Below are positions 7,398 through 15,226 of a stretch of 64,000 bases of DNA, in pieces. The position numbers and the translations under genes were made by a program. Each line of letters opens with the position of its first letter. The first letter of the stretch is position 1. Source of the DNA: Poriferisodalis sp022821985 (GTDB lineage: Bacteria > Actinomycetota > Acidimicrobiia > Acidimicrobiales > Poriferisodalaceae); contig NZ_OZ244781.1 in NCBI RefSeq assembly GCF_965219595.1, positions 2,914,001 to 2,978,000 of the forward strand, given 5' to 3'. The notes beneath the pieces are model-generated. The model ran no database searches. It saw nothing but the letters and a program-made list of their open reading frames with translations, and was not told the DNA's origin.

Positions 7398-8539
7398 CAG
7401 TCCGCGACCACCGTCGTCGCCTCGGGCGACCAGCTGACCGAAACGGGTTCACCGGCGGCGAGCGCCGCTGAGCCGGTTTCCGAGCGTGCGGTGATGGTGG
7501 CCGCTCGTTCGCCTGCGTGCGTCCCGCTGGCACCGGCGGTGGGGCCGATCGCGACCGTGTACACGAACGCGTGCCCGAGATAGGTGGCGTCGGTGATGAC
7601 GCCGTCGAGGCAAGGGGCGCCCGCTGGCGCCTCGCTGCGGCGATGCAGCCGCACCTGCTCAGGGCGCACGCTCAGCGCTGCCGGGGAGCCGACAGCCAGT
7701 TCGTTCGCGGCGGCTACCACTGCGCCGGCGTCGAGGCGCACCGCGGCGGGGCCCTCGGTGACCCCTTCGAGCAGGTTGGTGCGCCCGATGAAGTCGGCCA
7801 CGAAGCGGTTCGCGGGATGCTCGTACACCTCTGCTGGCGTGCCGACCTGCAGCAGCCGGCCCTCTGACATGACGCCCACGCGGTCGCTCATGGCCAGGGC
7901 TTCCTCTTGATCGTGCGTGACGAAGACGAACGTGATGCCCACCTCGCGCTGCAGGGCCTTCAGCTCCACCTGCATCTCCTGGCGCAGCTTCAGGTCGAGC
8001 GCTCCGAGCGGCTCGTCGAGCAGCAGCACCTTGGGGTGATTCACCAGGGCTCGTGCGAGAGCGACGCGCTGCTGCTGGCCGCCTGAGAGCTGCGAAGGCC
8101 GGCGATGTTCCATGCCTTCTAGCTGCACCAGGGCGGTGGCCTCAGCGACCTGGCGGTCGGCATCGGGGCCGCGGATGCCCCGCATCTGCAGTCCGAATGC
8201 GATGTTCTGCGCCACCGTCATGTGGGGGAAGAGGGCGTAGGCCTGGAACACGGTGTTGACCGGTCGCCGGTCGGGAGGCCACGATGCGACTTCCTCGCCG
8301 AAGATCGCCAGGCGTCCCTCGCTGGGGATGTCGAGGCCGGCGATCATCCGCAGCGTGGTGGTCTTGCCGCATCCTGACGGCCCGAGCAATGCGAAGAACT
8401 CGCCGTCGCCGATCTGCAGGTCAACGCCGTCGACTGCCACGACATCACCGAATCGCTTGGAGATGCCGTGCATTTCCACGGCGGGCACGCTGGAACCAGC
8501 ATCGGGCGGTGGCGCGGACGACATGTCCTCGCTGTTCAT
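7397..8539 (-). CDS. potA: Polyamine ABC transporter ATP-binding protein PotA
   Basis: A 380-residue ATPase driving polyamine import. The nucleotide-binding domain has Walker A GPSGCGKT at residues 53-60, a Q-loop in TVFQAYALFPHMTV, signature LSGGQQQRVALARAL, Walker B VLLLDEPLGALD and the switch His in VTHDQEEAL. A C-terminal TOBE-type regulatory domain follows (VSVRPEQVRLHR onward). The start ATG overlaps the stop of the agmatinase-family gene in an ATGA, so import and conversion genes are co-translated. This is a standard, intact PotA. Confidence 0.94.
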   Translation of the reverse strand: MNSEDMSSAPPPDAGSSVPAVEMHGISKRFGDVVAVDGVDLQIGDGEFFALLGPSGCGKTTTLRMIAGLDIPSEGRLAIFGEEVASWPPDRRPVNTVFQAYALFPHMTVAQNIAFGLQMRGIRGPDADRQVAEATALVQLEGMEHRRPSQLSGGQQQRVALARALVNHPKVLLLDEPLGALDLKLRQEMQVELKALQREVGITFVFVTHDQEEALAMSDRVGVMSEGRLLQVGTPAEVYEHPANRFVADFIGRTNLLEGVTEGPAAVRLDAGAVVAAANELAVGSPAALSVRPEQVRLHRRSEAPAGAPCLDGVITDATYLGHAFVYTVAIGPTAGASGTHAGERAATITARSETGSAALAAGEPVSVSWSPEATTVVAD

Positions 8540-9561
8540 GTCAGCCCCAGCGGCTGTGCAGGCGCCCCGGCACGAACGGCCTGCGTGCAGATGAAGTCGT
8601 GAGCGAGCGTTGCGGCCGCCAAGGCGGTGATCTCTGATACGTCGTACGCGGGGGCAACCTCGACCACGTCCATCCCCACGATGTCAAAGGGGGCGAGGCC
8701 CCGCACGATCTCCAGCGATTGCGCAGTGGTGAGCCCTCCTGACACCGGCGTGCCGGTGCCCGGGGCAAATGCCGGATCGATGCAGTCGATGTCGAAGGTC
8801 ACGTAGGCCCGGCGGTCGGCGACCTTCTCCCGCACGACCTCGAGCACAGCAGCGGGTCCGTTGCGGTGCACCCAGGGCGCACCGAGCACCGTGAACCCGT
8901 AGTCGTCGTCGTTGTGGGTGCGGATGCCGATCTGGACAGATGCCTCGGGGTCGATGATGCCCTCTTGCAGCGCACGCAGGAACATTGAGCCGTGATCGAG
9001 GCGGCCCTCGTCGTCGGGCCACGTATCGGGATGCGCGTCGAAGTGGATGAGCGACAGTGGCCCGTGCTTGGCCGCATGGGCACGCAGGATCGGGTAGGTG
9101 ACGAAGTGGTCGCCGCCGAAGGTCACCATCTGCGCGTCGTGAGCCAAGATCTCGGTGCAGTGGGCCTCGATTCGCTCGACGGCCTCTGTGGGGTGGCCAT
9201 AGTCGATGAAGCAGTCGCCGTAATCGACCACGGCGAGATACGCGAACGGGTCGAAACCGAAGGGGTAGGCGTCGAGCTCGGCGAGTCCTGTTGACGCTGC
9301 CCGGATGGCGCGCGGACCCAGCCGAGCACCCGGCCGGTTCGACGTCGCCATGTCGAACGGGATGCCCGACACGACGATGTCGGCGTCGGCGATGTCGCGG
9401 GTGTAGCGGCGTCGCAGGAACGACAGCGCACCGCCGTAGGTCATCTCGGGTTTGCGGCCGTGCAGGTCGTCTGAGCGGAATGCCTGATCGCCGAGGGTCT
9501 CGGCGTCGGAGCCGGCGATCAAGCCTCCTCCGCCCGCCGCGGGATCGGTGCTGTCGCTCAC
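8536..9561 (-). CDS. speB: Agmatinase/arginase-family ureohydrolase
   Basis: Ureohydrolase of about 341 residues that would split a guanidino compound into urea and an amine, for example agmatine to putrescine. Dinuclear manganese ligands are visible in FGGDHF, IHFDAHPDTW and TFDIDCIDPAFAPGTGTP, with SGGLT after it. GTG at 9559-9561 is chosen because it overlaps the stop of the upstream GNAT gene in a GTGA. A longer frame to 9651 lacks family sequence. The location inside a polyamine transport operon supports agmatinase, but guanidinobutyrase or a relative has the same motifs, so the symbol is tentative. Confidence 0.82.
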   Translation of the reverse strand: MSDSTDPAAGGGGLIAGSDAETLGDQAFRSDDLHGRKPEMTYGGALSFLRRRYTRDIADADIVVSGIPFDMATSNRPGARLGPRAIRAASTGLAELDAYPFGFDPFAYLAVVDYGDCFIDYGHPTEAVERIEAHCTEILAHDAQMVTFGGDHFVTYPILRAHAAKHGPLSLIHFDAHPDTWPDDEGRLDHGSMFLRALQEGIIDPEASVQIGIRTHNDDDYGFTVLGAPWVHRNGPAAVLEVVREKVADRRAYVTFDIDCIDPAFAPGTGTPVSGGLTTAQSLEIVRGLAPFDIVGMDVVEVAPAYDVSEITALAAATLAHDFICTQAVRAGAPAQPLGLT

Positions 9562-10226
9562 GCGCCGCTCTGTAGTTCTGGGTTGCGCCAGACGATCAGA
9601 GCCGCCCAGCTGTCGGTTGCCGGATCGGCGATGTAGTTCGGCAGGCCGCACACTGCCTCGAACCCGTTCTCGATCTGGAAGCTCAGCGTCCGGTCGTACA
9701 GCCGGCCTTCCCGCACCTCGGTGATGTACTCGTCGGCGCTCATGTTTTCCTTGTGCTCGGCGTAGCCGGGGATGACGCCGCCTGCCACGATGCCGTCCAA
9801 GCCGAGATCGATGCAGACCTGCTTGCGCAGCACGTAGAGCTCAGCGCCGATGCCCTTGCGGCGGTGGGAAAGCCGGGTGGCGATACTGGTGCCGTAGTAC
9901 CAGCGGCCGTCGGGATCGTGCCCGCTGGCGCTGTGGTCTTCAGGGACGAGATCGGCGATCGTGTGAATCGGGTTCTCCCAGTCGAAATCGCAGCAGATGC
10001 CGACCCCCATGGCCACGAGCTCGTCGCCGTCGAATCCTGCGAAGCAGCCCTCGGGGAAGTCCTGCGCCAGCTGAGTAAAGCCTTGGGCGTCATAGAGGTC
10101 GGCGCGGTCTGCGGTCGGGTGGGAGGCCAGCTCCAGGGCCTCCAGTTCGGCAGCCCACTCCGGGAGGATCCGGGCGTATCGCAGGCCCGAGCGCTCGCCG
10201 ACTGACACGGCTTCGATCTCACGCAT
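9558..10226 (-). CDS. GNAT-family N-acetyltransferase of the polyamine cluster
   Basis: About 222 residues. The central part has the acetyl-CoA-binding pattern ATRLSHRRKGIGAELYVLRK, with RRKGIGA as the pyrophosphate loop, and a family C-terminus ending in LIVWRNPEL. ATG at 10224-10226 with a GGGGGTG stretch upstream gives a compact protein; the longer frame upstream looks non-coding. It is the first gene of the operon GNAT-agmatinase-potABCD. Acetylation of a polyamine or a related amine is a reasonable inference from context but no substrate motif is visible. Confidence 0.72.
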   Translation of the reverse strand: MREIEAVSVGERSGLRYARILPEWAAELEALELASHPTADRADLYDAQGFTQLAQDFPEGCFAGFDGDELVAMGVGICCDFDWENPIHTIADLVPEDHSASGHDPDGRWYYGTSIATRLSHRRKGIGAELYVLRKQVCIDLGLDGIVAGGVIPGYAEHKENMSADEYITEVREGRLYDRTLSFQIENGFEAVCGLPNYIADPATDSWAALIVWRNPELQSGA

Positions 10227-10253
10227 CGCAGCACCCCCGCGGCGCCTGCCGCA

Positions 10254-10276
10254 CTCAGCCGCCGGCTGAGAGATTA
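10254..10276. promoter_or_regulatory. Divergent control region: palindromic operator and -10 box
   Basis: CTCAGCCGCCGGCTGAG (10254-10270) is a 17-bp palindrome with one central base. Directly next to it, AGATTA at 10271-10276 reads TAATCT on the minus strand, a TANNNT -10 box for the polyamine operon. An operator overlapping the promoter of the transport operon and lying 54 bases from the divergent FAD-oxidase start would let one regulator control both. The regulator is not encoded next to it. Confidence 0.45.
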
Positions 10277-10308
10277 TCCCTGCGTCGGGAAGCGGCTGGC
10301 AGCGGCAG

Positions 10309-10314
10309 TAGTTT
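10309..10314 (+). promoter_or_regulatory. Putative -10 box (TAGTTT) of leaderless FAD-oxidase gene
   Basis: TAGTTT ends 9 bases before ATG 10324. The purine-rich AAGGGG abuts the ATG and is too close to act as a ribosome-binding site, so a leaderless start is likely. Confidence 0.4.
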
Positions 10315-10323
10315 TCGAAGGGG

Positions 10324-11775
10324 ATGGCCGCTGCACTCAGCTCGGATCCTTGGTCGCTGGAGACGGCATCGACGACGCCGCTGTGGATCGACCGGCTCGA
10401 GCCGCCTGTCGCGCCCCGTCCCGCTGTCGAGGGTGATCTCGACGTCGACGTGGCCATCGTCGGCGGGGGATTCAGCGGGTTGTGGACCGCCTACTACCTC
10501 AAGCAGCTGGAGCCTGCGATGCGTGTGGTCGTGCTGGAGCGGCACCACTGCGGCTTCGGTGCGTCGGGGCGCAACGGGGGTTGGGCGGTGGGGGAGCTGG
10601 CCGGCTCGGTTGCCGACTACGCGCGGCGTTCCAGCCCGACCGAATCCCGGCGCCTGGTGCGAGCCGTGTTCGACGCCGTCGACGAGATCGGGCGTGTGGC
10701 ATCCGCTGAGGGCATCGACTGCGACTACGCCAAGGGCGGCACCATCAGGGTGGCGCGCACGGGTCCCCAAGCGGAGCGACAGGTCGCCGAGATAGCCGAA
10801 GCTCGCAGCTTCGGGCTGACCGAAGACGAGATTCGCCTGCTCGATGCTGACGAAGCCCGAGAGCAGCTCAACGCCACCGATGTGCGCAGCGGTGTCCTGC
10901 TCGGCCCTTCTGCGGTAGTGGATCCCGCCAAGCTGGCGCTGGGACTGGCCTGGGCCGCCGAAGCGGCGGGGGTGGAGATCTACGAGCAGACACCTGTCAA
11001 CGGTTTCGACGGCGGTGCGGTGCAGATTGCCGCAGAGGGCGCTCGTGGCTCGCCGATGAGCCGCGGCCGCCGCGAAGTTCGGGCCCCGGTGATCGTTCGC
11101 GCCACCGAGGCGTACACGAGAGATCTGCAGGGCTTGCGGCGGGACATCTTGCCCGTCTATTCGCGGATGATCGCCACCGAGCCGCTGCCTGATGCAGTCT
11201 TCGACGACATCGGCCTCGCGAACCGGCCGAGCTTCGCCGACGATCGCCGCATGGTCACCTACGGACAGCGCACTGCCGACAACCGGATCGCTTTCGGCGC
11301 CACCGGGGAGCCGTACAGCTTCGGCTCGCGGATCGTGCCCGCTGCCGAGACGCATCTGGGTATGCACCGGCGAATCTGGCGGGTGCTTTCCGAGATGCTG
11401 CCGCAGGTCGCCGAGGCGCGTGTCACCCACCGCTGGGGCGGGGTGCTGGGCATCCCGCGCAACTGGCTGCCCGGCGTGCGCTTCGACCCGCGCACCGGCG
11501 AAGGCGTGCTGGGCGGCTATGTGGGCGAGGGCGTCGCAGCGTCCAACCTGGCTGGCCGCACCATGGCCGAGCTGATCGCTGAGCGCGATACCGAGCGCAC
11601 GAGCCTGCCCTGGGTGGGGGTGAGCTCGCGTCGGTGGGAGCCGGAGCCGCTGCGCTGGCTCGGCGTGCGGGGCAGCCGCGCCTTGCTTGGTGCCGCCGAT
11701 CAGCGCGAACTGCGCTCGGACCGTCCGGATCGCCTGATGTCAGGCATCGCGCGGCTGCTGCGAAGCGGCCACTAA
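10324..11775 (+). CDS. FAD-dependent oxidoreductase, gamma-glutamylputrescine oxidase-like
   Basis: A 483-residue enzyme of the D-amino-acid oxidase/glycine oxidase fold. The dinucleotide-binding loop is VAIVGGGFSGLWTAYYL (about 44-60), followed by VVLERHHCGFGASGRNGG, a hallmark of PuuB-type oxidases. The C-terminal GGYVGEGVAASNLAGRT closes the FAD site. Members oxidise amines such as gamma-glutamylputrescine using oxygen. The gene is transcribed divergently from an operon for polyamine uptake and agmatine cleavage, which fits putrescine breakdown. No glutamylputrescine synthetase is nearby, so the substrate could be free or acetylated putrescine or another amine. Start at ATG 10324 is the first in frame. 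Confidence 0.82.
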   Translation: MAAALSSDPWSLETASTTPLWIDRLEPPVAPRPAVEGDLDVDVAIVGGGFSGLWTAYYLKQLEPAMRVVVLERHHCGFGASGRNGGWAVGELAGSVADYARRSSPTESRRLVRAVFDAVDEIGRVASAEGIDCDYAKGGTIRVARTGPQAERQVAEIAEARSFGLTEDEIRLLDADEAREQLNATDVRSGVLLGPSAVVDPAKLALGLAWAAEAAGVEIYEQTPVNGFDGGAVQIAAEGARGSPMSRGRREVRAPVIVRATEAYTRDLQGLRRDILPVYSRMIATEPLPDAVFDDIGLANRPSFADDRRMVTYGQRTADNRIAFGATGEPYSFGSRIVPAAETHLGMHRRIWRVLSEMLPQVAEARVTHRWGGVLGIPRNWLPGVRFDPRTGEGVLGGYVGEGVAASNLAGRTMAELIAERDTERTSLPWVGVSSRRWEPEPLRWLGVRGSRALLGAADQRELRSDRPDRLMSGIARLLRSGH

Positions 11776-11792
11776 GCACTCTTGCTGGCGGA

Positions 11793-11816
11793 CCCCGTGG
11801 CCCGGGGCGCAGCCCC
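11793..11816. terminator. GC-rich hairpins between convergent genes
   Basis: Two alternative stems overlap: CCCCG (11793-11797) with CGGGG (11803-11807), and GGGGC (11804-11808) with GCCCC (11812-11816). They lie in the 47-base gap between the convergent FAD-oxidase and MBL genes. No U-run follows on either strand, so function as a terminator is plausible, not shown. Confidence 0.4.
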
Positions 11817-11822
11817 TGGACG

Positions 11823-12749
11823 TCAGTCGCAGTCGAGGCGGTAGGCGCCTTCGTGGGGAACCATGACGCCGGCGGTGGGTCCTCCGAAGTGGGTGCCGAT
11901 CACCAGGGTCTCACCGTCTGCCCAGTCGCCGAATGCCACGTGGCGGGTGCGGCGCGCTTCGTCGGGATCGGTGTCGAACATCGAGCTGAGGTCGGGGTCG
12001 GCGAGCTGCATCGGGGTATGTGCCATGTCGCCGGTGATGATCGCTCGCTTGCCGCCGCTGGAGATCACCACCGAGAGGTGCCCCGGTGTGTGGCCCGGCG
12101 TGGACTGGAACGACACCTCTGAGCAGATGCTGTCGACAGCTTCGACCATGTTGGCGCGGTCCGCGGCGGCGATGGGAGCCACCGAGTCCTCGAACACGGC
12201 ATCACCGAAGAGGTCTTCGTGATTGGCCCAGTAGTCGTACTCGGGCGCGCAGAACAGGTACTCCGCGTTGGGGAATGTGGGCACCCATTCGCCGTCGGCG
12301 TTCAGGCAGGTGTTCCAGCCCACATGGTCCACGTGCAGGTGGGTGCACACCACATGGGTGATCGACTCGGGCGGGAAGCCAGCGGCGGCCATGTCGTCGA
12401 GGAACGGACCTTGCTGGCGGTGCCACAGCGGGTTGGTGCGTTCCTTGTCGTTGCCGACGCAGGTGTCCACCGCGATGCGATGTTCGCCTGCCGAGATCAC
12501 GCAGGTATGGATGCGCTGCAACAGGTAGCCGTCGTCGCTGACGAAGTGCGGGCGCAGCCACGGCGCAGCCTCAGCACGGGCCAGCACGCCGCCCTTGCTG
12601 ACGCCGTCGTAGAGGAAGCGCGGCGAGGTCGGCGTGGCGGCCTCCGAGACCGACGTGATGGACACGTCGCCGATCTGCCAGCGCTGCGGCTCGGCACGCT
12701 CGCTGCCGGCGTCTGTCTGGTCGGCCTCGCTCTCAGCGGCGGCGTTCAC
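11823..12749 (-). CDS. MBL-fold metallo-hydrolase
   Basis: A 308-residue metallo-beta-lactamase-fold hydrolase. The zinc motif is VVCTHLHVDHVGW (HxHxDH), with a further His in STPGHTPGHLSV, Asp in ITGDMAH and His in VIGTHFGGPT. The arrangement resembles lactonase/quorum-quenching and other small-molecule hydrolases of the fold. GTG at 12747-12749 is used since it overlaps the stop of the upstream gene as GTGA; the long frame beyond it is only the shadow of that gene. It is cotranscribed with the maleylpyruvate-isomerase-like gene. Substrate is unknown. Confidence 0.87.
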   Translation of the reverse strand: MNAAAESEADQTDAGSERAEPQRWQIGDVSITSVSEAATPTSPRFLYDGVSKGGVLARAEAAPWLRPHFVSDDGYLLQRIHTCVISAGEHRIAVDTCVGNDKERTNPLWHRQQGPFLDDMAAAGFPPESITHVVCTHLHVDHVGWNTCLNADGEWVPTFPNAEYLFCAPEYDYWANHEDLFGDAVFEDSVAPIAAADRANMVEAVDSICSEVSFQSTPGHTPGHLSVVISSGGKRAIITGDMAHTPMQLADPDLSSMFDTDPDEARRTRHVAFGDWADGETLVIGTHFGGPTAGVMVPHEGAYRLDCD

Positions 12750-13297
12750 GGCTGGCGCCCGACGTAGCCGAGGTAGCGGTGCGACATCGGCGCGTCGTCG
12801 GAAACATCGACTGCGTCGGTGATCAGCCTCCACTTGCGGGGAATGTCGCCCAAGGCTTGCACCCGCGCGAGGGTGGCCTCGCACAGGTCGTCGGGCAGGT
12901 CGATGGGGTTGCCGCTGGCCTGGGCCAGGTCCCATGCGTGGGTCAGCGGGTCCCACTGCACCATGCCCACGAAGTTCTCGAAGCTCATCGGCCCGAACCA
13001 GTACTTGTCTTCGGCGGAGAGGTCGGCGCCGTCGATTGCGGCGAGCACGCCCTCGCGGGTGGCCTGCCACTGGGCCGCCGGATCGCCGGCGTCGTCGGCC
13101 ATCTGGGGCATGCCCACCTCGCCGGTGCGGGCGATGCCGGCGAGCGCGTCGAGCACGCCGCACTGGTGACGCAGCAGTTCACTTGCATTCCAGTCGGCGC
13201 ATGGCGTGTCATTGCCCCAGGCATCGTCGGGCACGCTGGCCACCACCGAGTCGAAGAGCGCGACGGAGCGCTTGAATTGGTCAACGATCTCGCTCAT
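12746..13297 (-). CDS. Maleylpyruvate isomerase/DinB-like protein (TIGR03086-type)
   Basis: A 183-residue helical-bundle protein of the mycothiol-dependent maleylpyruvate isomerase N-terminal/DinB superfamily. It starts MSEIVDQFKRSVALFDSVV. CADWNASELLRHQCG near residue 35 carries the first metal-ligand His, and VQWDPLTHAWDLAQASG near 115-131 the later His. Known relatives bind a divalent metal and use mycothiol, which suits an actinobacterium, but many have unknown function. ATG at 13295-13297 is chosen because GGAGG lies 9 bases upstream. It overlaps the following MBL gene by 4 bases. Confidence 0.75.
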   Translation of the reverse strand: MSEIVDQFKRSVALFDSVVASVPDDAWGNDTPCADWNASELLRHQCGVLDALAGIARTGEVGMPQMADDAGDPAAQWQATREGVLAAIDGADLSAEDKYWFGPMSFENFVGMVQWDPLTHAWDLAQASGNPIDLPDDLCEATLARVQALGDIPRKWRLITDAVDVSDDAPMSHRYLGYVGRQP

Positions 13298-13369
13298 CGG
13301 CAAGAACCTCCCTGTGTGGTCGCAACCGAGCGGCGACCTGCGGCGGATGCCGATGGTAGGCCGACGAGC

Positions 13370-13473
13370 GCCGGCAAGCCCGTGTCAGTCGGCGTCGAAG
13401 AGATTGACGCGCGGTCCGGTAAGTGCCGGCAAGCCCGTTCAGCCGGCGTCGACGAGGTTGACGCGCAGGCCGG
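13370..13473 (-). repeat. Tandem duplication of the 3' end of the VOC gene, including its stop
   Basis: Two imperfect copies of about 50 bases lie at 13370-13419 and 13425-13473. The right copy is the C-terminal coding end and stop (13439-13441) of the VOC gene; the left copy lies beyond the stop. Read on the minus strand the copies end LRVNLVDAG-stop and PRVNLFDAD-stop. The two TGA stops (13439-13441 and 13385-13387) are exactly 54 bases apart, so the copy is in frame with the gene. Confidence 0.85.
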
Positions 13474-14224
13474 CGAGCGCGACTTGGCTGTCGTTCACGT
13501 AGCAGTCCCGCGTGCGGGCTACTGCGAGCACCGCTTCGCGGTCGACAGTCGTGACATCGATGGCACCGAGGCCTTCGCCGCGCCCGTCGGCTTCCGGCAC
13601 GAATCTGAGGGTGGCGTTGTCGAGCTGGATCGTGGGGTGGCCGTCGGCATCGGTGTCGAGGTCGATCTGCGCAATCTGGCTCCAACGCTCGGCCAAGCGC
13701 TGCGGGTCGGGGCTCTGGAGCTCGGCGGCGGCGATGTTGCTCACCCTGTCGGTGCAGACGTAGGGCTCCCAGTAGGAGCCGGCAGGCGTCCAAGCGCCTC
13801 CGACGTCGTCGCCGGTGGGTCCGGTCATCTGGTCCATCTCGAAGAAGGCACCGCCGGTGTCGGCCGGGTGCAGCTGCATGCCGACATGGCCTTCATCAGG
13901 AAAGTTCATCTCGAATGCGATCCGGATGCCCATCTCGTCGACGTGGGCGCGGCGCGCAGCAACGTCGCTGACCTGGGTGATGACCATGTACCCGGTGTCG
14001 CCGCCGCGCCGCTGCTGGTACCGGCCGGCAGCAGTGTCGTCTTGGATCGGTGTGACGCACTCAAGGAACTGAGTGCCCACCGGCCACAGCACGTTCTTGA
14101 GGCCGAAGATGCCGACACCGGGATCGGTGAAGCACGGCTCAACGCCGAGAACGCTCTGGATGTCCGCCGAGGTCTGGGCCAAGTCGGCAGTAGTAACAGC
14201 AATCTGACGAAGACGAATCCACAT
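13439..14224 (-). CDS. VOC/glyoxalase-superfamily protein
   Basis: A 261-residue protein with two vicinal-oxygen-chelate-like halves. The first starts MWIRLRQIAVTTADLAQTSA and includes VLGVEPCFTDPGVGIFGLKN; HVGMQLHPADTGGAFFEMDQ carries a His and Glu as in metal sites of the fold. The second half starts near VSNIAAAELQ and is less regular. Members include isomerases and dioxygenases; the substrate here is unknown. ATG 14222-14224 is supported by a TAGGGT box 7 bases upstream, implying leaderless translation. Its 3' end is followed by an in-frame echo of its own C-terminus (13370-13419). Confidence 0.72.
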   Translation of the reverse strand: MWIRLRQIAVTTADLAQTSADIQSVLGVEPCFTDPGVGIFGLKNVLWPVGTQFLECVTPIQDDTAAGRYQQRRGGDTGYMVITQVSDVAARRAHVDEMGIRIAFEMNFPDEGHVGMQLHPADTGGAFFEMDQMTGPTGDDVGGAWTPAGSYWEPYVCTDRVSNIAAAELQSPDPQRLAERWSQIAQIDLDTDADGHPTIQLDNATLRFVPEADGRGEGLGAIDVTTVDREAVLAVARTRDCYVNDSQVALAGLRVNLVDAG

Positions 14225-14231
14225 GCCCGCC

Positions 14232-14237
14232 ACCCTA
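14232..14237 (-). promoter_or_regulatory. Putative -10 box (TAGGGT) of leaderless VOC gene
   Basis: On the minus strand TAGGGT ends 7 bases before the ATG at 14224. Its TAG is also the stop codon of the upstream yihY-like gene. Confidence 0.45.
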
Positions 14238-15155
14238 GGAGAGCGGCTCGGGCGATGCCTGTTGGTCGAAAGCCTGCAGGCGGTGGCGGTCGAGGAGGCT
14301 GTTGAGCTGGGCGCCGGCGAGGAGGCCCATGGCGAGCAGGTACAGCCACAGCAGCAGGCTGAGGGCGCCGCCGAGCAGGCCAAAGACGGCGTTGACGCCG
14401 TTCGAGGCGAGCTGCAAGTAGGCACCGAACCCGCCGGATACGGCCAGCCACCACACCGTCGCCAGCAGGGCTCCCGGGACTTCTCGTCGCCAGGTGAGCT
14501 TGTGGCGCGGGGCGATCCGGTACACCGTTGCCGCCCACGCCACGACTGCCAGGAAGACGACGGGCCACCGGAGCCAGTCCCACGCCGTGCTGAACGAGCT
14601 TCCAGCGCCCAGTCGGCCAGCCAGCTCGGAGCCGCCGCCGAACAGCGGCCCCACGACCACCATCGTCGCCACCACGACGGCGACCACCAACGTCAGAAAT
14701 GTCAGGGCGAAGCCCACGAAGCGGGTCGACAGCCAGCTGCGAGCGCCGTGGTGGCCGCGGGTCACGTTCAAGGCACGCACCACGGCGATGAAGCCGCGCG
14801 ACGACGCATAGGCAGCCACGACGATGCCGACGGTCACGACCCGTGCGTCGGAGCGATCGAAGAGATCGGCGACCGTGGCGTCGAGCGTGTTCTGGTCTCC
14901 GAAGGTGTCGCTGATCCGTTGCAGCAGCCAATCCTCGGTGCCGGATGCCGCGCTCTGGCCGATCAGCACGTCGAGCGATCCCAGCAGCGCTGCGAACACG
15001 ATGACGGCGGGGAAGAGCCCCAAGAGGGCGAAGAATGCAATCTCGGCGGAGAGCCCGGCGATGCGGTGCTGAGCCCAGTCCTGGCGGATCTCGTTGGCGA
15101 TATTCAGGGTGCTGCGACTCAGCTTGCGGAGCCTCGATGTAGGGCTCGCTGGCAC
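14235..15155 (-). CDS. YihY/BrkB-family inner-membrane protein
   Basis: A 306-residue membrane protein of the YihY/virulence factor BrkB family. About six transmembrane helices are evident. The first hydrophobic block is preceded by HRIAGLSAEIAFFALLGLFP, the family motif where a charged residue lies at the membrane edge. Further blocks include FVGFALTFLTLVVAVVVATM and LLGGALSLLLWLYLLAMGLL, followed by AGAQLNSLLDRHR. The function of this family is not settled; it was once misnamed ribonuclease BN. The start is GTG at 15153-15155. It ends directly upstream of the VOC gene. Confidence 0.87.
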   Translation of the reverse strand: MPASPTSRLRKLSRSTLNIANEIRQDWAQHRIAGLSAEIAFFALLGLFPAVIVFAALLGSLDVLIGQSAASGTEDWLLQRISDTFGDQNTLDATVADLFDRSDARVVTVGIVVAAYASSRGFIAVVRALNVTRGHHGARSWLSTRFVGFALTFLTLVVAVVVATMVVVGPLFGGGSELAGRLGAGSSFSTAWDWLRWPVVFLAVVAWAATVYRIAPRHKLTWRREVPGALLATVWWLAVSGGFGAYLQLASNGVNAVFGLLGGALSLLLWLYLLAMGLLAGAQLNSLLDRHRLQAFDQQASPEPLS

Positions 15156-15226
15156 GGGGCGATTCTCCGGCGAGTGGGGCGGCGCTGCAGCGTCGGCCGC
15201 GCTATCCGAATCCGCGTGCTCGCTGT

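Noticed and set aside
6165..7583. Plus-strand open frame of 472 codons
   Set aside because: Antisense shadow of potC and potB; the translation is His/Gln/Arg-rich low complexity without any recognised motif.
12779..14305. Plus-strand open frame of 508 codons
   Set aside because: Antisense to three minus-strand genes with family motifs and good starts; no motif of its own.
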